Shown: in pieces, positions 1 through 6,996 of the stretch
Layout of the letters: every line of letters starts with the position of its first letter
Numbering within the stretch: the stretch's first letter is position 1
NCBI GenBank assembly: GCA_963975575.1
Contig: CAXBHL010000001.1
Span: 1,364,001 to 1,428,000 of the forward strand
Direction of reading: 5' to 3'
Length of the DNA: 64,000 nucleotides
Origin: UBA6054 sp963975575
GTDB lineage: Bacteria; Planctomycetota; Phycisphaerae; Phycisphaerales; UBA1924
Notes under the pieces: model-generated
Databases searched by the model: none
What the model was told of the DNA's origin: nothing
What the model saw: the letters and a program-made list of their open reading frames with translations, nothing else
Program-made: the position numbers and the translations under genes

Positions 1-1
1 C

Positions 2-265
2 CGGCTCGTGACCATCAAGGAGGTCGTCGAGAACCCGGACGAGTTCAAGAAACTGCCCGGGGCCGAGCAGGGCGTCACCCCCTGGTGGCCGTGGAACAGC
101 CCGCCCGCGGACCTCAAGCCCCGCCCCGAGCCCGCCGGCGATTACGCCCTCAAGCAGGTCCGGCCGGATCACTGGGTCGGCGTGTGGCGCACCGAGGCGG
201 TTTCCAGCGACGTGTCCCCGCCCCCCGAACTGACCTTCCGTGTCCCGACAGACCAGAACGGGTAA
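2..265 (+). CDS. Unrecognised protein, 5' end outside the window
   Basis: The frame is open from the first bases of the window to a TAA at 263-265, so this is probably the C-terminal end of a longer gene. A GTG at position 8 could in principle be a start but has no visible ribosome site. The visible 80-odd residues are rich in Pro and Trp (VTPWWPWNSPP) and end in a short beta-like segment. I see no signature motif and do not recognise the family. The next gene begins 3 bases downstream, which suggests co-transcription with the glycosyltransferase at 269. Confidence 0.55.
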   Translation, partial: RLVTIKEVVENPDEFKKLPGAEQGVTPWWPWNSPPADLKPRPEPAGDYALKQVRPDHWVGVWRTEAVSSDVSPPPELTFRVPTDQNG

Positions 266-268
266 CCG

Positions 269-1366
269 ATGCACGTCCTCCTCCTCGCCGACGGCCAGTT
301 CGCAGAGCACGAGCGTGCGCTGCTCGAACGGATCTCGGCGGGCCTCCTCGGTGAGGGCGTTCGCACCACGCTCGCGCTGCCCAAGAACGCGGGCACCATA
401 TTCTCGCTCGTCTCGGACCCGATCCGCTACTCCAACCGCGGGCTGATCTTCACCCAGCGCATCCGGGCCCAGCAGATCGCCGCCCGGATCGCCGGTCAGG
501 GCAACGATCCGGCGAAGATGGTCTCGGTGGTCCACGTGCTCGGCGGCGCGGCGTGGACCATGGGCCAGGAACTGGCCGAGATTTTCCAGGCCGCCCTGGC
601 CCTGGAGATCTGGCGGGGCGGGCTCGTGGACCGTGCCGCCACCCTCAAACCGCCCCAGCACATCCCCGTCGCGTTCATCGCCCCGGACAGGCCCATCGAG
701 CGGGCGCTGATCGACGCGGGCATCACGACCCAGGTCCGCGTCGCCCCCTGGGGTGCGTACGCCCCGCCCCGCCCGACGCCCATCCTCAAGCCCGCCCGGA
801 GCGTTTCGATCGTGTTCTGCAGTTCCGGGCGCGACAGCGAGCAGTGCCGCGAATCGTTCGAGGGCGTCTGCCGGGTGATCGCCGAGCGCGCCGATTCGAT
901 GCTGTTCGTCGCCGAGTCGGCGGCCCGGAGGGCCGGTCTGTGGAGCATCGCCGAACGGGCCAAGGTCCTCGACCGCGTGTCCCTCATGGACCGGCTGGAG
1001 GACCGCCGCGACCTCGTGCTCCGCTGCGACATGATCGTCTACCCCGACGCCCGGCACGAGCAGCGGACCCTGCTCCTCGACGCGATGGCCCACGGGCTCG
1101 CGATCGTCGCCACGGCCGACCCGCTCGTCTCGGTCATCCAGGACGAGATCACCGTCGCGGTGCCCGTCGCCGGGACGCCCGTCGCGTGGGCGGACGCGGT
1201 GCGGGCCCGCCTGAACGACCGGACCGCCTCGGTCGCGCTGGGCCTCTCCGCCCGCGAGCACGTCCGCCAGCACCGGCGCGCTTCCGCCCACATCGCGGCG
1301 TTGATCGACGCCTACACCGACCTTTCCCGGACCGACACGCTCCCGCTCCCCACCGACCGGGCCTAG
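269..1366 (+). CDS. Glycosyltransferase, GT-B fold, group 1-like
   Basis: The 365-residue protein starts MHVLLLADGQ, the typical first strand and loop of a GT-B N-terminal Rossmann domain. The second half contains a beta strand with nucleotide-sugar-site character (VIYPDARHEQRTLLLDAMA, around residues 255-275), followed by GLAIVATADPL. That order resembles the Glu-containing donor-binding loop of family 4 glycosyltransferases. No signal peptide or membrane segment is seen, so it is probably cytoplasmic. It would transfer a sugar from an activated donor, but the acceptor cannot be told. It follows the partial gene by 3 bases. The family call is from fold-level pattern only. Confidence 0.6.
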   Translation: MHVLLLADGQFAEHERALLERISAGLLGEGVRTTLALPKNAGTIFSLVSDPIRYSNRGLIFTQRIRAQQIAARIAGQGNDPAKMVSVVHVLGGAAWTMGQELAEIFQAALALEIWRGGLVDRAATLKPPQHIPVAFIAPDRPIERALIDAGITTQVRVAPWGAYAPPRPTPILKPARSVSIVFCSSGRDSEQCRESFEGVCRVIAERADSMLFVAESAARRAGLWSIAERAKVLDRVSLMDRLEDRRDLVLRCDMIVYPDARHEQRTLLLDAMAHGLAIVATADPLVSVIQDEITVAVPVAGTPVAWADAVRARLNDRTASVALGLSAREHVRQHRRASAHIAALIDAYTDLSRTDTLPLPTDRA

Positions 1367-1533
1367 TTCTCGGTCCTTGCCGGGGACCGACCCCTCCCAG
1401 ACCGCCCGAATCACCGCACCGGCCCGCACATTCGGTGGCGGTTTCCGTCGGTTCGCGCACACTGAATCAAGCACGGGGCGGTTTCGCAGCCGCGGCCCAG
1501 CCGGGTCGCACCACATCCAAAGAGGAGATACGC

Positions 1534-2280
1534 ATGCTCAGCGCCACCTTGATCGCTCTGTCCTTTGTCGCCACGGGTCCGACCCCGGTGACCCCCATCC
1601 AACCCCTCGCCGAGATCATCGAGATCCGTCCCGGCATGATCCGCCCCGCGGACGAGCTCCGCCGCGATCAGGTCCGATTCAACAACAACGAGTCCACCCC
1701 GGTGGTCGCCACGGTCGACAACGGCGTGCTCTCCTGGAGCGCGTCGGGCACGGAGCGTGAGCGTCTCGGCGGCGACGACGCGCCCGAGCTGATCCTGCTC
1801 CGGGCCTTCGACGCGGTCTTCGCCATCGACCCATTCGCTCCCCTGCCCGCCGGCGGCACGCTGGTCTGGCGCCAGCTCACCCGGGGCACCTCGCTCGAGA
1901 TGGACCGGACGCTCTTCAACCGCCAGAGCATCGACCGCGCCGAGGAACTGATGCGTCTGCTCGAGCAGGCCCGCCAGAACTGGCTCCAGGACAACGGTTA
2001 CTACGGGGCACGGGTCTTCACCAATCCGGACGCGGACCGCGCCGAGGAAGCCAAGGCCGCGCCCGAGCCCGCCGGCTGGTTCCGCATCCCCGAGGAGATG
2101 CCGCGGACCCGTTCCCGCGAGCAGGTCAGGGCCCAGCCGGGCGCCGACCGGGCCGCCGGGGTCGCCGCGGGCCTGCTCTCCGGGGACGAGCCCGTCCGGA
2201 TCTCGCTGCCCTTCGGCACCGCCGCGGACGTCGTCGCGTCGGTCGAGCGCCGCAACGCCGGGACGGTCGCCGGACGCTGA
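1534..2280 (+). CDS. Secreted protein of unknown function
   Basis: I start this at ATG 1534 because an AGAGGAGA ribosome site lies at 1521-1528. Longer upstream frames lack one. The 248-residue product opens with a short hydrophobic stretch (MLSATLIALSFVATG) consistent with a Sec signal peptide. It then has RPGMIRPADELRRDQVRFNNN and a stretch of short strands. A Glu/Arg-rich segment (residues about 125-150) may be helical, and the C-terminal third is acidic and Pro-rich. No enzymatic motif is visible. The 167 bases before it separate it from the glycosyltransferase, so it may have its own promoter. I do not recognise the family. Confidence 0.6.
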   Translation: MLSATLIALSFVATGPTPVTPIQPLAEIIEIRPGMIRPADELRRDQVRFNNNESTPVVATVDNGVLSWSASGTERERLGGDDAPELILLRAFDAVFAIDPFAPLPAGGTLVWRQLTRGTSLEMDRTLFNRQSIDRAEELMRLLEQARQNWLQDNGYYGARVFTNPDADRAEEAKAAPEPAGWFRIPEEMPRTRSREQVRAQPGADRAAGVAAGLLSGDEPVRISLPFGTAADVVASVERRNAGTVAGR

Positions 2281-2312
2281 CCGGGCCCGCCCGGGCCGGA
2301 TAGGCTGTCCGC

Positions 2313-3881
2313 GTGAGCGGACGCCTGCCATTCGACCCCGGACGCATCAACCGTGGCAAGAGAGCCGGGCCCGGTGGCAGCACGCCGCCGGGCCTGGTTG
2401 TGCGCCCCGGCGACGGGACCGAGGTGCCCGACAGCGTGCTGACCGTGACCCAGCTCGCCGCCCGGATCGACGCCGCGCTCAAGGGCGGCGTCCCGGGACG
2501 CGTCCGGGTGGTGGGGGAGGTTTCTTCGGTCTCCCAGCGGACGCACTGGTACTTCTCGCTCAAGGACGGGGGCGCGGTGCTCAGCGCGGTGGTGTTCTCA
2601 TCCGGCGCGCGCCGACTCCGGGTGCTCCCGACGCAGGGCGATCGGGTGATCGCCGCCGGGCGCCTGGACTTTTACGCTCCCAGCGGGCGTGTCAGCCTGA
2701 TCGTCGATGACCTCGAGCCCGTCGGCGAGGGGGCGCTCGAGCGAGAACTGAGGGCGCGGGTGGATGCGGCCCGCGAGCAGGGCTGGCTCGACCCCGATTC
2801 CAAGCGCCCGCTTCCTGTGTTCCCGAGGTGCGTCGCCGTGATCACCAGCAAGGACGGCGCCGCCGTGCAGGACGTGATCGATACCGCCCGACGCCGCTTC
2901 CCCGCGGTCGGGCTGCGCGTCATCGACGTCCGCGTGCAGGGTGACCGTGCCGCGGCGGAGGTCGCCGAGGCCGTGCGTCTGCTCTCCACGCAGGCCCACG
3001 CGATGCGGATCGACGCGATCCTCGTGACCCGCGGGGGCGGGTCGATGGAAGACCTCTGGGCGTTCAACGAGATGATCGTGGCCGAGGCGATCCGCAACGC
3101 CTCCGTGCCCGTGGTGGCCGCGATCGGCCACGAGACCGACGTGACCCTGGCCGAACTGGTGGCCGACGAGCGGGCGGCAACACCCACCCAGGCGGCCATG
3201 CGCCTCGTGCCGGACCGGGCCGCCGTCAACGAGCAACTCGACGCGATGGCCCGCAGACTGGGCACCTCGGTGCGTCAGCCGCTCGCGTCACAACGGCGTC
3301 ATCTCGAACTGCTCGCCGATCGGCCCGCGATGCGCGACCCGGCCCGCACGCTCGACGCGCACCGCGACCGACTCGCCGGTCTGGTCCGGGCGATCCTCCT
3401 GGGCGTCCGTGGTTCGGTGATGCGGGCCGAGCGTCGCCTGCACCGCGTCAGCACGCGGATCGAGCGTCACCGCCCCGGTGTCACCCAAGCGCGGCGTGAA
3501 GAATCCCTGCGGGCATTGACGGACCGACTCGGTCGCGCGATCCACGCCCGGGTCCGGGCGGAGGCGGACACGCTCGACGGGTTGCACCGCGAACTCCACG
3601 CGGTCGGGCCGATGCAGGTCCTCGCCCGCGGTTTCTCGGTCACCACCACCCCGGACGGGCGGCTGATCCGAGACGCCGATCAGCTCCGTCCCGGCGACGA
3701 ACTGCGCTCCCGACTCCAGAAAGGGACGGTCCGCTCCGGTGTGCTCGGCCCCGACGGGAACCCGGGCAGGGAAACACCCGCTGATCCATCCGAGACTCCC
3801 AGGCCTGCGCCGTTGCGTCCGCCCCCGCGTCGGCGCGGGCGACGCCGGGAGGCCGAAGACCGCCAGATGGACCTCTTCTGA
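2313..3881 (+). CDS. xseA: Exodeoxyribonuclease VII large subunit
   Basis: With XseB this forms exonuclease VII, which degrades single-stranded DNA to oligonucleotides in repair. An OB-fold nucleic-acid-binding domain lies near residues 45-140 (VTQLAARIDAAL, GEVSSVSQ, HWYFSLKD). The catalytic domain follows with the characteristic TSKDGAAVQDVI (about 170-185), TRGGGSMEDLWAFNE (about 237-251) and GHETD stretches. A long helical region comes next. At 522 residues it is longer than the roughly 450 usual, with about 40 extra basic residues at the N terminus and a Pro/Arg tail. The start is GTG 2313; a later GTG near 2400 would remove the N-terminal extension. xseB follows 20 bases on. Confidence 0.95.
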   Translation: MSGRLPFDPGRINRGKRAGPGGSTPPGLVVRPGDGTEVPDSVLTVTQLAARIDAALKGGVPGRVRVVGEVSSVSQRTHWYFSLKDGGAVLSAVVFSSGARRLRVLPTQGDRVIAAGRLDFYAPSGRVSLIVDDLEPVGEGALERELRARVDAAREQGWLDPDSKRPLPVFPRCVAVITSKDGAAVQDVIDTARRRFPAVGLRVIDVRVQGDRAAAEVAEAVRLLSTQAHAMRIDAILVTRGGGSMEDLWAFNEMIVAEAIRNASVPVVAAIGHETDVTLAELVADERAATPTQAAMRLVPDRAAVNEQLDAMARRLGTSVRQPLASQRRHLELLADRPAMRDPARTLDAHRDRLAGLVRAILLGVRGSVMRAERRLHRVSTRIERHRPGVTQARREESLRALTDRLGRAIHARVRAEADTLDGLHRELHAVGPMQVLARGFSVTTTPDGRLIRDADQLRPGDELRSRLQKGTVRSGVLGPDGNPGRETPADPSETPRPAPLRPPPRRRGRRREAEDRQMDLF

Positions 3882-3901
3882 GCCCGCCGCTACGCTGGGG
3901 T

Positions 3902-4162
3902 GTGACCAACAAGAAGCCCAAGCCGGACGCCGACGCAGAAACGGGCGAGGAACGCTACGAGACTCTGGTCGAGCGGCTCGAGGAGCTCGTCGAACGCATC
4001 GAGTCCGGGGAGATCGGGCTCGAGGACTCCATCCAGGCCTACGAGCAGGGCGTCGAGCTGATCGGCAAGGCACGCGTCATCCTCGCTCGGGCTGAGCAGC
4101 GGATCGAGCAGCTGGATCTGCAGACCCTGCGTGCCAAGGCCGCCGAAGACGAATCCAGTTGA
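3902..4162 (+). CDS. xseB: Exodeoxyribonuclease VII small subunit
   Basis: The 86-residue protein carries the family core almost uninterrupted: YETLVERLEELVERIESG, then GLEDSIQAYEQGVELI and an acidic helix ending AEQRIEQL. Several copies bind each XseA subunit. The start is GTG 3902, 20 bases after the xseA stop, as expected for a two-gene operon. The N-terminal 15 residues (KKPKPDADAETGEE) are a charged linker. It is of normal length for the family. The gene is followed after 27 bases by the prepilin peptidase, which may share the transcript. Confidence 0.95.
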   Translation: MTNKKPKPDADAETGEERYETLVERLEELVERIESGEIGLEDSIQAYEQGVELIGKARVILARAEQRIEQLDLQTLRAKAAEDESS

Positions 4163-4189
4163 CCGCCCTCCCGGGCCGATGAACCACCG

Positions 4190-5611
4190 ATGCCCGATTG
4201 GCTCGTCATGCGGCTGCCGATGATCACGACCGCGCTGTTCGTCGTCGCGGTCGGTGCGTGCATCGGGTCTCTGATCAACGTGCTCGTCTACCGGCTGCCC
4301 CGCGGGCTGGACGTTGTTACCCCGACGTCCCGATGCCCCAGTTGCGGCACCAAACTGACCTGGCGCGAGAACATCCCCGTCCTCGGCTGGCTCCTGCTGC
4401 GGGGACGCTGCCGCTTCTGCCGGGCGAACATTTCGCCGGAGTACCCCATCGTCGAGGCGATCGTCGCCGCCCTGTGCGGCGGGCTCTTTGTTCTCTGGTA
4501 CATGGTGCCGGCCGACGCGGTCCTTCTTGGTGTCCCGATCGGAACCATCGCCCCCGAATGGGCCCGGAACGGGGCCGCGATGACCTGGCCGGCCTTCGTG
4601 GTGCTGGCGATCCTGATGAGTTCCCTGGTGGCGATGACCCTGATCGATGCCCGCACCTGCACGATCCCCTTGATCCTGACCTGGGTGCCCGCCGGTGTGG
4701 CGCTGGTGCTCCATGTTTCCCACGCCGTCTGGTTCGAGGTGCGGTTCGGCCCGCTCGTCCAATCCGTGCCGGGGCTGTGGCGAACGGACGCGCCGCGGAC
4801 CACCTGGATCACCGCTTCCGGAGAGGTCTGGACCCTCGCGACCGGGGGGTTGGGAGGCTGGCGTTTCATCGGCTTCGGTCTCGGCGGGGTGCTGGGGCTG
4901 GGTGTCTCCAACTTGCTGGTGGCCAAAGGGTTGCTCAAGCGGAGCTTCGCCGACTACGAGGCGTGGGAGCGGGAGACCCTCGGTCCGCGGACCGAACTCG
5001 ACGTGGTACCCGGATTCGGGGATGAACCCGACCGGGGGATCGAAGAGCCCGGCGCGTCGCACCCGGCGGATATGTGGATCCAGTATCCCCACGCCCGACG
5101 GGAGATGGTCCGCGAGATGGCGTTCCTCGCCGTTCCGGTGCTGGCTTCGATCGCGGGGGCTTGGCTGGCGGGTCGGATGTTCGGTTCCCCTGTGATCCCC
5201 TCGAACATGGGGGGCGTGGATGCCATCTCGACCGCGGCCCCGCTGTGGCTGGTCGTGCTGGGCGCGGTCTGCGCCGGATACCTGATCGGTGGGGGCATCG
5301 TCTGGGGCGTACGGATCTTCGGCACGCTCGCATTCGGCAAGGAGGCGATGGGGCTCGGCGACGTGCACCTCATGGCGGCCGTGGGCGCGTGCCTGGGATG
5401 GATCGATCCGGTCATCGCGTTCTTCCTCGCCGCGTTCGTCGGGGTGGCGTGGGCCGTGCTGGCACGGGTGGTCGGCGGGCGGCTGAATCGGGCGATGCCC
5501 TACGGGCCGTTCCTGGCGGTGGCGACGGTGCTCGTCGTGATAGGCAAGCCGCTGGTCGAGGCCGGTTTGGGGCGACTTTTTTCGATGAGCGGCGCATTCG
5601 ACCTGCCCTGA
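4190..5611 (+). CDS. Prepilin leader peptidase (A24 family) with a large insertion
   Basis: This is an inner-membrane aspartyl protease that cleaves class III leader peptides of pseudopilins, and in many family members N-methylates the new N terminus. The N-terminal zinc ribbon has Cys49-Cys52 and Cys74-Cys77, each CxxC. The two catalytic aspartates are Asp153 (TLIDARTCTIP) and Asp391 in the GLGD motif (388-391). The protein has 473 residues against about 250-290 for typical members. Roughly 190 residues between the two aspartates hold extra membrane segments and a soluble acidic loop (around 255-305). The pseudopilin genes it should serve lie at 15.2-18.5 kb. The start is ATG 4190. Confidence 0.92.
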   Translation: MPDWLVMRLPMITTALFVVAVGACIGSLINVLVYRLPRGLDVVTPTSRCPSCGTKLTWRENIPVLGWLLLRGRCRFCRANISPEYPIVEAIVAALCGGLFVLWYMVPADAVLLGVPIGTIAPEWARNGAAMTWPAFVVLAILMSSLVAMTLIDARTCTIPLILTWVPAGVALVLHVSHAVWFEVRFGPLVQSVPGLWRTDAPRTTWITASGEVWTLATGGLGGWRFIGFGLGGVLGLGVSNLLVAKGLLKRSFADYEAWERETLGPRTELDVVPGFGDEPDRGIEEPGASHPADMWIQYPHARREMVREMAFLAVPVLASIAGAWLAGRMFGSPVIPSNMGGVDAISTAAPLWLVVLGAVCAGYLIGGGIVWGVRIFGTLAFGKEAMGLGDVHLMAAVGACLGWIDPVIAFFLAAFVGVAWAVLARVVGGRLNRAMPYGPFLAVATVLVVIGKPLVEAGLGRLFSMSGAFDLP

Positions 5612-5688
5612 AGTGCGGGGGGGCGGGGGTGCTGCTAAAGTGGTGCACGGGCGACGTGGCCCTACGGAAGACACGCGGAGGTTTACGG

Positions 5689-6342
5689 ATGAAGACGCGG
5701 CTGTTGGTGTTGGCGATCGGTCTGGTCGGGGCCTTCGGGCTGACCGGGTGCAAGTCCATTTCGCAGGCGGACTACGACGCGGCGATCGATGAGAACACGC
5801 AGTTGCGTGAACGCATCGCAACCCTTCAGGAGAACGTCCGCCAGGGCAACGAGCGCAACGCGCAGATCACGCAGGAGAACAGCCAGCTGCGGGACCAGCT
5901 CGCCCAGGCCCAGCAGGCGCCCGCCGCGACCCGCGGCCCCAGCGGCTTCGAGGGCATCTCCGGTGTCGATGTCGGTTACCGTCCTGGCGGCGAGATCGTC
6001 GTCGGCGTCGCGGGGGACGTCCTGTTCGCCTCGGGTCAGGCCTCGCTGCGGAACCAGTCCAAATCCGCTCTGGACCGCATCGCCGGCGTGCTCAACTCCC
6101 AGTATTCGGGCAACATGATCCGGGTGGAGGGCCACACCGATTCGGATCCGATCCGCCGGTCCGGCTGGAAGACCAACGACCGCCTGGGCGCCGAGCGGGC
6201 CATGGCGGTGCAGGAGTATCTGGTGGGCAAGGGCGTGAACAACAGCCGCATCTACGCGGCCACCTTCGGCTCGACCCGGCCCAAGGGCACCAAGGAGCAG
6301 TCCCGCCGCGTCGAGATCGTGATCCTCGGCAACGCGAACTGA
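5689..6342 (+). CDS. OmpA/Pal-family peptidoglycan-binding lipoprotein
   Basis: The 217-residue product begins with a lipoprotein signal whose lipobox is LTGC, with Cys21 as the expected lipidated residue. Residues about 24-70 are a predicted coiled coil (repeated QENxQLRxQLAQAQ). From about residue 85 there is an OmpA C-terminal domain with GHTDSDPIRRS and NDRLGAERAMAVQEYL, containing the Asp and Arg that contact diaminopimelate. It should tether the outer membrane to peptidoglycan like Pal, but no tol genes are beside it. The start at ATG 5689 is set by the signal peptide. Frames extending upstream would be untypical. Confidence 0.85.
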   Translation: MKTRLLVLAIGLVGAFGLTGCKSISQADYDAAIDENTQLRERIATLQENVRQGNERNAQITQENSQLRDQLAQAQQAPAATRGPSGFEGISGVDVGYRPGGEIVVGVAGDVLFASGQASLRNQSKSALDRIAGVLNSQYSGNMIRVEGHTDSDPIRRSGWKTNDRLGAERAMAVQEYLVGKGVNNSRIYAATFGSTRPKGTKEQSRRVEIVILGNAN

Positions 6343-6404
6343 CCGTCGCGGACCGGAGGGGTGTCTCACCCCGGGATATCGGTCCTCAGAAACATCCGGT
6401 CGCC

Positions 6405-6434
6405 TTGTCGGCCCCTCGGTTCGGGGCCTATACT
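6405..6434 (+). promoter_or_regulatory. Candidate sigma-70 type promoter for tRNA-Val
   Basis: A -35-like TTGTCG (6405-6410) is followed after 18 bases by TATACT (6429-6434), five of six matches to the -10 consensus. It ends 13 bases before the tRNA-Val 5' end. The spacer contains an inverted repeat, GGCCCC (6410-6415) with GGGGCC (6423-6428). That repeat could alternatively be a weak terminator for the OmpA-like gene upstream. Confidence 0.5.
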
Positions 6435-6447
6435 GGCGACCGAGTTC

Positions 6448-6521
6448 GGGCGATTGGCGCAGTTGGCTAGCGCGCCAGTATGACACACTGGAGGTCACAG
6501 GTTCGAGCCCTGTATCGCCCA
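6448..6521 (+). tRNA. tRNA-Val (anticodon GAC)
   Basis: The acceptor stem GGGCGAT pairs with ATCGCCC. The anticodon stem CCAGT/ACTGG closes the loop ATGACAC, giving anticodon GAC (valine). The T arm (ACAGG TTCGAGC CCTGT) and a normal D arm are present. The discriminator base is A at 6521. The 3' CCA is not encoded, so it must be added after transcription. Confidence 0.95.
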
Positions 6522-6524
6522 TTG

Positions 6525-6552
6525 AAAGGCCCCGTCAACGCGGGGCCTTTTC
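6525..6552 (+). terminator. Rho-independent terminator after tRNA-Val
   Basis: A perfect 10-base stem (AAAGGCCCCG at 6525-6534 with CGGGGCCTTT at 6541-6550) encloses the loop TCAACG and runs into TTTTC. It separates tRNA-Val from tRNA-Thr. The Thr tRNA begins only 8 bases beyond, so read-through or a promoter within this short region must feed it. Confidence 0.8.
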
Positions 6553-6559
6553 ATTTCCC

Positions 6560-6632
6560 GCCGCCTTAGCTCAGCTGGTAGAGCGGCTGATTTGTAATCT
6601 GCAGGTCGCCGGTTCGAGTCCGGCAGGCGGCT
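6560..6632 (+). tRNA. tRNA-Thr (anticodon TGT)
   Basis: The acceptor stem GCCGCCT pairs with AGGCGGC. The anticodon loop TTTGTAA gives TGT (threonine). D and T arms are regular. The anticodon stem GCTGA/TCTGC contains one T-T opposition (29-41), where an A at position 41 would give a perfect pair. The CCA end is not encoded. The discriminator is T. Confidence 0.92.
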
Positions 6633-6720
6633 CTTCTAAAACTCTACGGTGGGGGAGATGCCGGGGCGGTGGTCTCCGGCTGGCGTGTCCGGTACCCGTG
6701 TAGCAGAACACCCGCGAGGA

Positions 6721-6751
6721 TTGATTGCCGCAGGCGAGGGGCGGGGATACT
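6721..6751 (+). promoter_or_regulatory. Weak candidate promoter for tRNA-Tyr
   Basis: TTGATT (6721-6726) and GATACT (6746-6751) each match four of six consensus positions, but they are 19 bases apart, longer than optimal. Initiation would fall near 6758, about 28 bases before the tRNA. No better match is seen in the 153 bases between tRNA-Thr and tRNA-Tyr, which otherwise hold GC-rich short inverted repeats and no gene. Confidence 0.3.
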
Positions 6752-6785
6752 GTTGCGACCCGGGTCTCGGCCCGGGGACAGTCCC

Positions 6786-6868
6786 GGGCGTGTACCCAAG
6801 TGGCCAAAGGGGGCAGACTGTAAATCTGCTGGCGTTCGCCTTCGCTGGTTCGAATCCAGCCGCGCCCA
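6786..6868 (+). tRNA. tRNA-Tyr (anticodon GTA)
   Basis: This is a class II tRNA of 83 bases. The acceptor stem GGGCGTG pairs with CGCGCCC (one G-T pair). The anticodon stem GCAGA/TCTGC closes the loop CTGTAAA with anticodon GTA. A long variable arm follows, then the T arm CTGG TTCGAAT CCAG. The discriminator is A, and CCA is not encoded. Confidence 0.95.
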
Positions 6869-6871
6869 TTG

Positions 6872-6894
6872 ACCCCCTTCCGAGGGGGTTTTTT
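6872..6894 (+). terminator. Rho-independent terminator after tRNA-Tyr
   Basis: ACCCCCT (6872-6878) and AGGGGGT (6883-6889) form a perfect 7-base stem around a TCCG tetraloop, followed by a run of T to 6894. This ends the tRNA cluster before the histidine kinase gene. Confidence 0.85.
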
Positions 6895-6996
6895 CATGGG
6901 TCCGAGAACATCGGGGAGAGCGATCTGGTTTGAGTTCGGTCATTTCCCGACCGATACCCCTCCCGTGGACGCGTGCCGCGTCCCGGGATGGAACCA

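Noticed and set aside
1149..2331. Long minus-strand open frames opposite the glycosyltransferase, secreted protein and xseA
   Set aside because: They are rich in Arg, Gly and Ala, lack ribosome sites and overlap well-supported plus-strand genes; high GC creates such shadow frames throughout the window.
6633..6785. An additional tRNA or small RNA between tRNA-Thr and tRNA-Tyr
   Set aside because: Only short GC-rich stems were found and no cloverleaf with a T arm could be drawn.
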